From Microvirga sp. SRT01 (GTDB taxonomy: Bacteria; Pseudomonadota; Alphaproteobacteria; Sphingomonadales; Sphingomonadaceae): a stretch of DNA of 64,000 bases. The DNA lies in assembly GCA_018139225.1 (NCBI GenBank), contig JAGSNX010000002.1, positions 496,001 through 560,000 on the forward strand, in the 5' to 3' direction. The translations under genes and the position numbers were made by a program. Positions 17,562 to 26,703 of this stretch are shown here, in pieces. A model generated the notes under the pieces. The model did no database searches, was not told the DNA's origin, and saw only the letters and a list, made by a program, of their open reading frames with translations. How positions within the stretch are numbered: the first letter of the stretch is position 1; every line of letters starts with the position of its first letter.

Positions 17562-19298
17562 ATGGACATGCAGCCGAAAGCACCGTTCGTCCTGCTCGAC
17601 GACGCCCGGCAGGGCGGTGCACCCGCTCGGCTCTACGCCGGGCCGGTGGAGGTGGTCGAAACGTGCGAGGCTGGGCAGGTCGCTGCGACGCTCGACCGGG
17701 TCCGCGCCGGTATCCGCCGCGGCCTGCACGCGGCGGGGTTCCTGTCCTACGAAGCGGGCGCGGCCTTCGAGCCGACGATCACCGCGGTCGCGCCGACGAC
17801 GCCGCTCGTCTGGTTCGGCCTGTTCGACGGCTGGACCACGCCGCCGCCGCCGCCCGATCCGGCCGGTGCGTGGATCGGCGCGCCACGGCCTTTGATCGAA
17901 CGGGAGGACTATGAGGATCAGGTCCGCGCCATCCTGCGCCTGATCGCGGCGGGCGACCTGTACCAGGCGAACCTGTCGTTCCGCGCGGCCGTCCGCATCG
18001 TCGGCGACCCGCTCGCGGTCTATACCCGACTGCGCCGTGCCGCGGGCGCCGGATATGGCGCGGTGATCGAGACGGGCAAGGACACGCTCATCAGCCTGTC
18101 GCCCGAATTGTTCTTCTCCCTCCACGGCGATCGGCTGACCTGCCGGCCGATGAAGGGCACTGCGCGGCGCGGCGCGACCCCGTCCGCCGACGCCACGCTG
18201 GCCGCTGCTCTGGCGCTCGATGCCAAGCAACGTGCCGAGAACCTGATGATCGTCGACCTGATGCGCAACGACCTGTCGCGCGTCGCCGTCGCCGGATCGG
18301 TGGCGGTGCCGGACCTGTTCGCGGTCGAGACCTATCCGACCGTCCACCAACTCGTCTCCACGGTCGTCGCGACGCTCGCCCCGGATCGCGACGCGGTCGA
18401 CGTGTTGGCCGCGGCTTTTCCCTGTGGATCGATCACCGGCGCGCCCAAGGTCCGCGCGATGCAGGCGATCGCGGAGACCGAGCGAGCCCCGCGCGGGGCT
18501 TATACGGGCGCGATCGGGCATATCGACCCGGACGGCACGGCGATGTTCAACGTCGCGATCCGGACGTTGACGATCGCGGGCGGCGACGACGTTGCGACGC
18601 TGTCGCTGGGCGCGGGCATCGTCGCCGATTCGGACCCGGCGGCGGAGTGGGAGGAATGTCTGGCCAAGGGAGCGTTCGTGGGGGAGGGGCATGTCAGCTT
18701 CGACCTGATCGAGACGATGGCGTTCGACCCGGAAGAGGGCATGCCGCTGCTGGAGCGTCATCTGGCGCGCATGAAGGCGAGTGCGGAGGTGTTCGGCTTC
18801 GCGTTCGATCGCCACGGTGCGCGCAACGAGTTGCAGGCGGCGACTTTCCGCCTGCGCGACCCGTGCCGCATCCGCCTGTTGCTGGCACCCTCCGGCTCGG
18901 TGGCGGTCGAGATGTCGCCGCTGCCACCTGCACCGCGGGATGGGTGGACGGTCGCGATCGTCCCGCTGCCGGTCTCGCCGCACGACCTGCGGCTGCGGCA
19001 CAAGACCAGCGACCGCGGCTTTTACGACGAGGCGCGCCGGGCGGCGGCCACGGACGAGGTGCTGTTCGAGCATGACGGGGTGCTGACGGAGGGTAGCTTC
19101 ACGTCGCTGTTCGTGGAGCGTGACGGTGTATTGCTAACGCCCCCACCCGGCCCGCTGCTGCCCGGCGTGCTGGTCGCCGACCTGATCGCGGCGGGCCGCG
19201 CGCGCCCCGCAACGCTGACCCGCGCCGACCTGACCGACGGATTTTTCGTCGGCAATGCGTTGCGCGGGCTTATTCCAGCGATTGTTGCGGTTGCGTAA
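17562..19298 (+). CDS. pabB: Aminodeoxychorismate synthase component I fused to 4-amino-4-deoxychorismate lyase
   Basis: Folate pathway enzyme of 578 residues that makes 4-aminobenzoate from chorismate. The N-terminal about 385 residues are the chorismate-binding PabB domain (DLYQANLSF, MKGTARRG, LMIVDLMRNDLSRV, CGSITGAPK). The rest, from about residue 390, is a class IV aminotransferase-like PabC domain (RHLARMKASAEVF, RHKTSDRGFYDEAR, LTEGSFTSLF), whose catalytic Lys is in HKTSD. PabB and PabC are separate in E. coli; the fusion occurs in several proteobacteria. The PabA glutaminase is not in this window. Confidence 0.93.
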   Translation: MDMQPKAPFVLLDDARQGGAPARLYAGPVEVVETCEAGQVAATLDRVRAGIRRGLHAAGFLSYEAGAAFEPTITAVAPTTPLVWFGLFDGWTTPPPPPDPAGAWIGAPRPLIEREDYEDQVRAILRLIAAGDLYQANLSFRAAVRIVGDPLAVYTRLRRAAGAGYGAVIETGKDTLISLSPELFFSLHGDRLTCRPMKGTARRGATPSADATLAAALALDAKQRAENLMIVDLMRNDLSRVAVAGSVAVPDLFAVETYPTVHQLVSTVVATLAPDRDAVDVLAAAFPCGSITGAPKVRAMQAIAETERAPRGAYTGAIGHIDPDGTAMFNVAIRTLTIAGGDDVATLSLGAGIVADSDPAAEWEECLAKGAFVGEGHVSFDLIETMAFDPEEGMPLLERHLARMKASAEVFGFAFDRHGARNELQAATFRLRDPCRIRLLLAPSGSVAVEMSPLPPAPRDGWTVAIVPLPVSPHDLRLRHKTSDRGFYDEARRAAATDEVLFEHDGVLTEGSFTSLFVERDGVLLTPPPGPLLPGVLVADLIAAGRARPATLTRADLTDGFFVGNALRGLIPAIVAVA

Positions 19299-20558
<1,260 letters not shown>

Positions 20559-20665
20559 TCGCGCGCTCCCGGACCGGGGGGCGCAGAGCCTGACAGCCAC
20601 GTGAACGATCGACCCAGTCGAGGTTCAGTGTTGCAACGCTATGTTTCAGGACAGTCATCTTGTCG

Positions 20666-20723
20666 TGTCGTGGTGCATCCACGACATGGGAGGCAACGTA
20701 GCTTCGTCGGCAACCCGGCGAAG
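20666..20723 (+). other. Two tandem hairpins in the leader of the 47-aa gene / msrA
   Basis: Hairpin 1 is TGTCGTGG, loop TGCAT, CCACGACA (20666-20686, perfect 8-bp stem). Hairpin 2 is CTTCGTCGG, loop CAAC, CCGGCGAAG (20702-20723, nine pairs with one G-T). A purine-rich GGGAGG lies between them. There is no T tract, so this is not an ordinary terminator. It may be a structured 5' leader. Confidence 0.4.
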
Positions 20724-20741
20724 TCATCAAGGTTTGGGATT

Positions 20742-20885
20742 ATGTTGAAGCATCTGAAGTCCAGTTTCGTGTGGCAGTTCGCCGGTGGCTTCGTGCTCGG
20801 CGCGGTCGGCCTGCTGGCGATCCAGCCCGCCGAAGCCACGCGCGAGCTGGAGCATCGCTTCGCTCCGACGCATCAGGTCCGCTGA
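20742..20885 (+). CDS. Small single-pass membrane protein
   Basis: A 47-residue protein (MLKHLKSSFVWQFAGGFVLG start) with one hydrophobic helix from about residue 11 to 27 and a charged tail. I do not recognise a family. The start ATG at 20742 is the only one that gives a membrane anchor. Its stop is 1 bp before the msrA start, so the two are very probably one operon, and the small protein may act with the exported MsrA. It follows a leader with two hairpins. Confidence 0.65.
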   Translation: MLKHLKSSFVWQFAGGFVLGAVGLLAIQPAEATRELEHRFAPTHQVR

Positions 20886-20886
20886 T

Positions 20887-21540
20887 ATGAAGGCGGCGGC
20901 GCTGGGGCTGGGCATGGTCGCGATCGCCGCGACCTTTGCGATGAGCCAGGCGAACGCCGAGCGCGCCGTGCCGATTCCGGCGGCGCGCGCCGATGTCGCG
21001 CCGGCGCCCGGTCTCCAGTCGGCGATCTTCGCCGGCGGATGCTTCTGGGGCATGGAAGCGGTGTTCGAGCATGTGAAGGGCGTCCGCAGCGTCACCGCGG
21101 GCTATGCCGGCGGCACGCGCGCCACCGCGTCCTACGCGCAAGTGTCGACCGAGACGACGCGTCACGCAGAGGCGATCCGTATCGCCTATGATCCGCGGCA
21201 GGTCAGCTACGCGACGCTGCTGCGCGTGTATTTCTCGGTCGCGCACGATCCGACGCAGGTGAACGGCCAGATGCCGGACATGGGGCCGAGCTACCGCTCC
21301 GCGATCTTCGCGCAATCGCCCGAGCAGGCGCGCGTCGCGCGGGCGTACATCGCACAGCTCGACGCGACGCGCGCGTTCAGGAAGCCGATCGCGACGAAGC
21401 TGGAACAGGGCCAGTTCTTTCCGGCCGAAGCCTATCATCAGGACTTCTTCGACCGGAACCCGGATCATCCCTATATCCGGATGTGGGACAAGCCGAAGCT
21501 GGCCGCCTTCCGCGCCGGCTTCCCGTCGCTGGCGCGGTAG
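20887..21540 (+). CDS. msrA: Exported peptide-methionine (S)-S-oxide reductase
   Basis: Repairs oxidised methionine in proteins. The catalytic Cys52 sits in AGGCFWGMEAVF, and the MsrA core continues through GYAGG, HAEAIRI, YRSAIFA and AEAYHQDF. The N-terminus (MKAAALGLGMVAIAATFAMS to QANA) is a signal peptide, so this copy should act outside the cytoplasm. Cys52 is the only cysteine I see, so recycling must be by a one-Cys route or a partner. Length 217 residues. The cytosolic paralog is at 44598-45134. Confidence 0.93.
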   Translation: MKAAALGLGMVAIAATFAMSQANAERAVPIPAARADVAPAPGLQSAIFAGGCFWGMEAVFEHVKGVRSVTAGYAGGTRATASYAQVSTETTRHAEAIRIAYDPRQVSYATLLRVYFSVAHDPTQVNGQMPDMGPSYRSAIFAQSPEQARVARAYIAQLDATRAFRKPIATKLEQGQFFPAEAYHQDFFDRNPDHPYIRMWDKPKLAAFRAGFPSLAR

Positions 21541-21604
21541 CGGTCGTCCCGCATCGGTCTTTCTCCCTCTCCTTGGGGGGACTATTCGGAAACTTTTTCT
21601 GCCG

Positions 21605-21628
21605 CCCCGGCCTACGCCGGAGTGGTGA
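21605..21628. repeat. Dispersed GC-rich palindromic repeat, copy 2
   Basis: CCCCGGCCTACGCCGGAGTGG, a near-copy of the elements at 10753-10777 and 22932-22956, between msrA and the phosphoesterase gene. Confidence 0.55.
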
Positions 21629-21767
21629 TTTGGTGATCATCCGCGGAGGTACTTCGCAACGGTTCCCCGCAAGGGGACGGCAGGACCGGGTGGAGCTCTG
21701 GCCGGCCGTACGCTGAAGCGCCTCGCCCACCGCCTCCCGGAAGGGAAGCGAGGGGAGGGGCTGTGTA

Positions 21768-22430
21768 TCAAGCCGCCAGCGGAAACCGCAGCAGCCGGTC
21801 CTCGACCGGAATCAGCGCCTGACCCTCGCGCCCGACCGCGGCGCGGAGGGCAGGGTGGTCGACGTCCAGCCCTCCCGTCAGCGAACCGAACGCCGGCAGC
21901 ACCAGCTTGGTCGCGGTGGCGACGAAACAGCGGCGCGCCACCTGACGACCCCGCACCCGCACGCGCAGCTTGGGGTGGAAATGCCCCGATACTTCGGGCC
22001 GCACGTCCTTCGGGTCGGCTTCGTGACGCAGCACCAGTCCGTCGACGATCGCCTCGTCGAAAACTTCGCCACCACAGCGATCGAGGATCGCGGGATCGTG
22101 ATTGCCGGTGATCCACGTCCAGCGCGTCGTCGTGGTCAGCCCCCGCAGCGTGTCCTGCGCCGCCACGGGCAGCCGGTCGCACCCGGCGACATCGTGGAAA
22201 CTATCACCCAGGCACCAGATCTCCCGCGCCTGCGTCCGCTGCACCAGCACCTCCAGCGCGGCGAGCGTCGCCATCGAGTCATAGGGGGGCAGCAACTGGC
22301 CCTTGCTGGCGAACCAGCTCGCCTTCTCCAGATGCAGGTCCGCGACCAGCAACGCGCCGCGTGCCGGCCAGAACACCGCGCCCTCGGGCATCGCCATCAC
22401 TGCGTGGCCGCCGAACGAAAAGGGAACCAT
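21768..22430 (-). CDS. pdeM: Ligase-associated DNA damage response metallophosphoesterase
   Basis: Calcineurin-like phosphoesterase of 220 residues, the nuclease/phosphatase partner in the Lhr-like helicase-ligase repair set. The metal motifs are visible: ADLHLEK near residue 30, GDSFHD near 80, ITGNHDP near 110 and SGHFHPK near 148. The ATG at 22430 (MVPFSFGGHAVMAMPEG) is chosen over an upstream in-frame GTG at 22469, because the family usually starts at this block. The helicase and exonuclease of the set are at 24001 and 26704, separated from it by two unrelated genes. Confidence 0.88.
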   Translation of the reverse strand: MVPFSFGGHAVMAMPEGAVFWPARGALLVADLHLEKASWFASKGQLLPPYDSMATLAALEVLVQRTQAREIWCLGDSFHDVAGCDRLPVAAQDTLRGLTTTTRWTWITGNHDPAILDRCGGEVFDEAIVDGLVLRHEADPKDVRPEVSGHFHPKLRVRVRGRQVARRCFVATATKLVLPAFGSLTGGLDVDHPALRAAVGREGQALIPVEDRLLRFPLAA

Positions 22431-22514
22431 GGCCTGCCAATGCCCCGCCGCGCCAGCCTGCGCAAGCACGGGATTGGCTTTCCGCCGCGAGCGGTTCAGG
22501 GTGGGCGACGAACA

Positions 22515-22874
22515 TTGCAGAAAGTCCAGCTCGTGATCCTACTCGCCGCCGCCTTGCTCCTGGCCCCCCAAGCCGCCCCCACCGGTGCCGACGCGGACGG
22601 GCGTTGCATCGCCGTTCTCGGTTCGATGGGGTCGAAGGGCAATCCGCAGACCGCCGCGATGGCGCAGGCGGGGATCCTCTATTACGTCGGTAAGCTGAAG
22701 GGCCGCAACGCGTCGACCAACGTCGGCGCGGTCGTGATGCGGGCGGCACAGCAGGCGACCGCCCAGAAAGCCAATCCGCAGAACGAGTTGAAGCGGTGCG
22801 GCGCGGAACTGAACGTCGCCGGCCAGTCGCTGCGCGGCGTGAACACGGGCAAGGCGCCGGTGCCGAAGCGCTGA
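22515..22874 (+). CDS. Exported hypothetical protein
   Basis: Unrecognised protein of about 119 residues. With a TTG start at 22515 it begins MQKVQLVILLAAALLLAPQA, a signal peptide with a basic residue; a GTG at 22533 is the alternative start. The mature part (DADGRCIAVLGSMGSKGNPQ) has two cysteines (GRCIA, KRCGA) and small repeats of Asn/Gln/Ala. It is divergent from pdeM and convergent with the aspartyl protease gene. No function can be assigned. Confidence 0.6.
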   Translation: MQKVQLVILLAAALLLAPQAAPTGADADGRCIAVLGSMGSKGNPQTAAMAQAGILYYVGKLKGRNASTNVGAVVMRAAQQATAQKANPQNELKRCGAELNVAGQSLRGVNTGKAPVPKR

Positions 22875-22931
22875 GCTTTGGCGGGCGGGGGGCTGACGTT
22901 CTCGACAGATTACCACCGACATTCCAACTGG

Positions 22932-22956
22932 ACCCCGGCCTCCGCCCGGGTGGTAG
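22932..22956. repeat. Dispersed GC-rich palindromic repeat, copy 3
   Basis: ACCCCGGCCTCCGCCCGGGTGGTAG, close to the copy at 10753-10777, lying between two convergent genes. Confidence 0.55.
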
Positions 22957-22993
22957 ACGAGGTTTGCAATGGTGGCATGAACGGAACGGGCGC

Positions 22994-23938
22994 TCAGAAA
23001 CCCGTCACGCTCGTGCCCGACACCCGCGAACCGCGGGGCAGGGTGAGGCGGATCGCGCGGTTGGCGAAGTCGATCTCGACCGCGCGGAACAGGCGCAGCG
23101 TCTCCATGCCCAGTAGCAGCGCGGGCGTGTCGCCGAGGCCGAAGCGCGCGAACGGCGCGGCGTCGGCGACCGCGACCGACACGCCGTCGAACGCGACTCC
23201 GCCGACCTCCAGCCGCTCCAGTCGATAGGCGTCGGCGCTGAGCGTCGCGCCGCTCGGCGTGATGACGGACATCGCGCCCAGGAAGGGCGGTGGCTTGCGC
23301 GTGGCGATCCGCAGCAGTGCGGGGTTGGCGATCGTCACCGGTGAGCCGGTGTCGATGACGACAGCGATCTTCTTCCCCCGCCAGCGCGCATCGGTGACGA
23401 TCAACTGGCCGTAGAGCGACCGCGCGACGATGACGATCTCGTCCGGCGAGGATCGACGCAGCATCCGCTTCTTCGAAGGTGTCAGCGTCATGCGGTTGCG
23501 GTCGAAGTCAATCGCGACCTTCTGCCCCTGAAGCGCGTCGATTCCCAGCATGCCGATCGCGCCGAGATTGGCGCGCGTGAAGGTCGGCGCCTCGATCGTA
23601 TCGGGGGTCAGCGCCTTCAGCCGCAGCATCGGCACCAGCGTGGTCGGCGCGACGACGCTGCCGCTCATCGTCATGACCCGCACGGTGCGGCCGGGCAGCA
23701 GCGCCAGCCGGTCGGCGAGTTCGTGCGACACGACCGTCCGCTCCGCGCCGGTATCGATGACGAAGGGCCACGACCCCTTGCCCGCGATCGACACGGGCAC
23801 GGTCATGCGCAGGTCGGCCTCGCCGATCGCGAGTTCGTCGACGGGTATGTCCAGGGGCGGCGGAGGCACGATCTGGGAGGTGGCCGGCACGGCGAACGCC
23901 GCGGCGGCGACGAACGCCAGGGCGGCGATCCTCTCCAT
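22994..23938 (-). CDS. Exported retropepsin-like aspartyl protease with two DTG lobes
   Basis: A 314-residue protein with a signal peptide (MERIAALAFVAAAAFAVPATS). Two aspartyl-protease active-site motifs are visible in one chain: VIDTGAERTVV near residue 62 and VIDTGSPVTIAN near 195, each followed by a hydrophobic-hydrophobic-Gly segment (MLGID, LLGME). It thus looks like a tandem of two retropepsin (clan AA) domains that could form one active site without dimerising. It should act in the periplasm. It lies between pdeM and the helicase gene on the same strand, but I see no functional link. Confidence 0.82.
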   Translation of the reverse strand: MERIAALAFVAAAAFAVPATSQIVPPPPLDIPVDELAIGEADLRMTVPVSIAGKGSWPFVIDTGAERTVVSHELADRLALLPGRTVRVMTMSGSVVAPTTLVPMLRLKALTPDTIEAPTFTRANLGAIGMLGIDALQGQKVAIDFDRNRMTLTPSKKRMLRRSSPDEIVIVARSLYGQLIVTDARWRGKKIAVVIDTGSPVTIANPALLRIATRKPPPFLGAMSVITPSGATLSADAYRLERLEVGGVAFDGVSVAVADAAPFARFGLGDTPALLLGMETLRLFRAVEIDFANRAIRLTLPRGSRVSGTSVTGF

Positions 23939-24000
23939 GCCAAGAGGCTGCGCCTGTGGTGCGGGTTTGGCAAGGGGCCGCGCGGGACCGCGGGGCGTCG

Positions 24001-26406
24001 TCAGTCGGCGCGCATCGCTTCCGCCGCGAGGGCTTCGGCTTCGATCAGCAGCGCGTCGTCGCCCGCATTGGTGGACACCTTCTCGCGTCCGATCAGCACC
24101 AGTACCGGCACCGCCAGCGGCGACACGCGGGGGAGGTCGATGTGCACCATCGTGTCGGCCGCGCGGTCGAGCAGGTTCGCGAGCCGGCCGACGTCCGTCA
24201 TCCGCGCGCGCGCGTCGTCCCACGCCGCCTGCAACAACAGATGCGACGGCTCGTACTTCCTGAGCACGTCGTAGATCAGGTCGGTGGAAAACGTCACCTG
24301 ACGCCCGGTCTTGCGCTTGCCGGGATGCTGGCGCTCGACGAGCCCCCCGATCACCGCCACCTCGCGGAAGGCGCGTTTCAGCAGGTGCGACTGCTGCACC
24401 CAGTCGACGAACTCATGTTCGAGGATATCGGCAGAGAACAGCGAGGCGGGGTCCGTGACCTTCTCCGCTGAAAAGCAGGCGATCGCGTAATCGTTGGCGA
24501 CGAAGCCGAGCGGCTTCAGCCCCTGCGTCTCCATCCGGCGCGTGACGAGCATGCCGAGCGACTGGTGCGCGTTCCATCCCTCGAAACTATAGGCGACCAT
24601 GTAGTTTCGGCCCTCGCGCGGGAAGGTTTCGACCAGCAACTGATCGGGCTTGGGCAGGATCGAGCGGGCCGCTTGCATGTCCAGCCATTCGTGCACGTCG
24701 GGCGGAAAGCGGTCCCATTCCGATGGCGTGGCGAGGAAGCGCCGGACGCGGTCGGCGAGGTTGGTCGACAGCGGCATCCGGCTGCCGCCATAGGTCGGGA
24801 TGCGGGCGGGGCGGCTGGTGGCGCGGACGATCAAATCCTCGGTGTCGATCTTCTCCACCTCCAGGCTCAGGCCGGCGAAGAAGAAGGTGTCGCCGTGGCT
24901 CAGTGTCGCGGCGAAGCCCTCTTCGACCTTGCCGAGGTTGCGCCCGTTGCGGAAGCGGACGTTGAGCATCGTCGCCTCGACGATGATGCCGGCGTTCAGG
25001 CGGTGCTGCGCGACGAACTTCGGGTGCGCGATCCGCCAGAGCCCGTCCGCTTCCTGCACCAGCCGCTTGAACCGGTCATAGGCGTGCAGCGAATAGCCGC
25101 CGTCGCGGATAAAGCCGAGCACGCGTTCGAACGTGTCCGCGGTCAACGCGGAATAGGGTAGGGCGGAGCGCACCTCGTCCAGCAGGTCCTCCTGACGGAA
25201 CGGACCCGCACAGGCGCAGGCCATGACGTGCTGCGCCAGCACGTCGAGCGCACCAGGGCGGAACAGGTCGGGGTCGAGTTCGCCCGCCTCCACCGCATCG
25301 AGCGCAGCGCGCGCCTCCAGATATTCGAAGCGGTTGCCGGGCACGACGATCGCCTTCGACGATTCGTCCAGCCGGTGGTTGGCGCGGCCGATCCGTTGCA
25401 ACAGCCGCGACGATCCCTTGGGCGCGCCCATCTGCACGACGCAATCGACATCGCCCCAGTCGACGCCGAGATCGAGGCTGGCGGTCGCGACCAGTGCACG
25501 CAGCTTGCCGTCCGCCATCGCGCCCTCGACCTTGCGCCGTGCCTCCAGCGCGAGACTGCCGTGGTGGACGCCGATCGGCAGGCCCTTGTCGTTGGCCTTC
25601 CACAAATCCTGAAAGATCAGTTCCGCCAGGCTGCGGGTGTTGCAGAAGACGATGCTGGTCCGGTTCTCCTCGATGACCTTCATCACCTGCGCCGCGGCGT
25701 AACGCCCGGAATGCCCGGCCCAGGGGACGCGATCCTCGGGCAACAGGATGGAAATGTCGGGGTCCGCGCCCGGCTCGCCTTGCACCAGGCTCACGGTGTC
25801 GATGTCGCCGTCGGGCGCGAGCCAAGCACGGTAGCCGTCCGCATCCGCGACCGTCGCCGACAGTGCGACCCGACGCATGGCCGGCGCGATCCGTTGCAGG
25901 CGCGCCATGCACAGGGACAGCAGATCGCCGCGCTTGCCGGTGGCGAAGGCATGGACCTCGTCCACGACGATCGTGCGCAGGCCGGCGAACATCGTCAGGC
26001 TGTCGGGGTAGCTGAGCAGCAGCGACAGCGATTCGGGCGTGGTCAGCAGGATGTGCGGCGGCTTGACCCGCTGCCGAGCCTTGCGGTCGGAGGGCGTATC
26101 GCCGGTCCGCGTCTCGACCCGGATGTCGAGCCCCATCTCCTCGACCGGCGTCACCAGATTGCGCTGGATGTCGACGGCCAGCGCTTTGAGCGGCGACACG
26201 TACAGCGTGTGAAGTCCCTCGGTCGGAACCTCGATCAGTTCGGTGAGCGTAGGCAGGAAGCCGGCAAGGGTCTTGCCCGCGCCGGTGGTCGCGACGAGCA
26301 GCGCATGCCGCCCGGCGCGACCCTCCGCCAGCATGTCCCACTGGTGCCGCCGCGGTCGCCAGCCGCGCGCGGCGAACCAGTCCGCCAGTGGGGCCGGTAG
26401 CGTCAG
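24001..26406 (-). CDS. Ligase-associated DNA damage response DEXH-box helicase (Lhr-like)
   Basis: Superfamily 2 helicase of about 801 residues, like Lhr. Motif I is ATTGAGKT near residue 36, motif II is VVDEVHAF, motif III is LSATVAD, and motif VI is LLQRIGRANHRL; the Lhr-type C-terminal winged-helix and core domains follow. The start is unusual: the only near start is CTG at 26406 (LTLPAPLADWFAARGW), overlapping the TGA of the upstream 68-aa gene. No ATG, GTG or TTG exists in frame between there and well into that gene. It belongs to the PdeM-helicase-exonuclease repair set. Confidence 0.88.
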   Translation of the reverse strand: MTLPAPLADWFAARGWRPRRHQWDMLAEGRAGRHALLVATTGAGKTLAGFLPTLTELIEVPTEGLHTLYVSPLKALAVDIQRNLVTPVEEMGLDIRVETRTGDTPSDRKARQRVKPPHILLTTPESLSLLLSYPDSLTMFAGLRTIVVDEVHAFATGKRGDLLSLCMARLQRIAPAMRRVALSATVADADGYRAWLAPDGDIDTVSLVQGEPGADPDISILLPEDRVPWAGHSGRYAAAQVMKVIEENRTSIVFCNTRSLAELIFQDLWKANDKGLPIGVHHGSLALEARRKVEGAMADGKLRALVATASLDLGVDWGDVDCVVQMGAPKGSSRLLQRIGRANHRLDESSKAIVVPGNRFEYLEARAALDAVEAGELDPDLFRPGALDVLAQHVMACACAGPFRQEDLLDEVRSALPYSALTADTFERVLGFIRDGGYSLHAYDRFKRLVQEADGLWRIAHPKFVAQHRLNAGIIVEATMLNVRFRNGRNLGKVEEGFAATLSHGDTFFFAGLSLEVEKIDTEDLIVRATSRPARIPTYGGSRMPLSTNLADRVRRFLATPSEWDRFPPDVHEWLDMQAARSILPKPDQLLVETFPREGRNYMVAYSFEGWNAHQSLGMLVTRRMETQGLKPLGFVANDYAIACFSAEKVTDPASLFSADILEHEFVDWVQQSHLLKRAFREVAVIGGLVERQHPGKRKTGRQVTFSTDLIYDVLRKYEPSHLLLQAAWDDARARMTDVGRLANLLDRAADTMVHIDLPRVSPLAVPVLVLIGREKVSTNAGDDALLIEAEALAAEAMRAD

Positions 26407-26609
26407 GTCCGGTCGTGCGGCTTTTCCGTCGCCCCGTCCTTGTACAGATCGTGCGTCGCTTGCTCCGTCCGGCGATGTTCCTCGGGCGTGATCGCCTTGT
26501 TCTTCTGGCGCGCCCAGATCATCACGCCCAGCAGGACGAATGCTCCGACGAACACCACGATCACCCAGAGGCTGCCGTCCGCCCAGTTGCTCGCCACCTG
26601 ATCGTTCAT
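26403..26609 (-). CDS. Small single-pass membrane protein upstream of helicase
   Basis: A 68-residue protein with one membrane helix (about residues 15-34, WVIVVFVGAFVLLGVMIW) and a charged cytoplasmic tail rich in Glu, His and Lys. No family recognised. Its TGA overlaps the presumed CTG start of the helicase gene, so the two are coupled. Divergent from the exonuclease gene with 94 bp between the starts. Its helicase neighbour is the only hint of function. Confidence 0.68.
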   Translation of the reverse strand: MNDQVASNWADGSLWVIVVFVGAFVLLGVMIWARQKNKAITPEEHRRTEQATHDLYKDGATEKPHDRT

Positions 26610-26703
26610 GATCCATTCCTTCTCTATGTCGGGCTAAAGAACGACAGGGGCAAGGTTTTCGATCCGGGCGGCTCCATCCGACCCGGTCGCGCGTACTAGC
26701 CGC

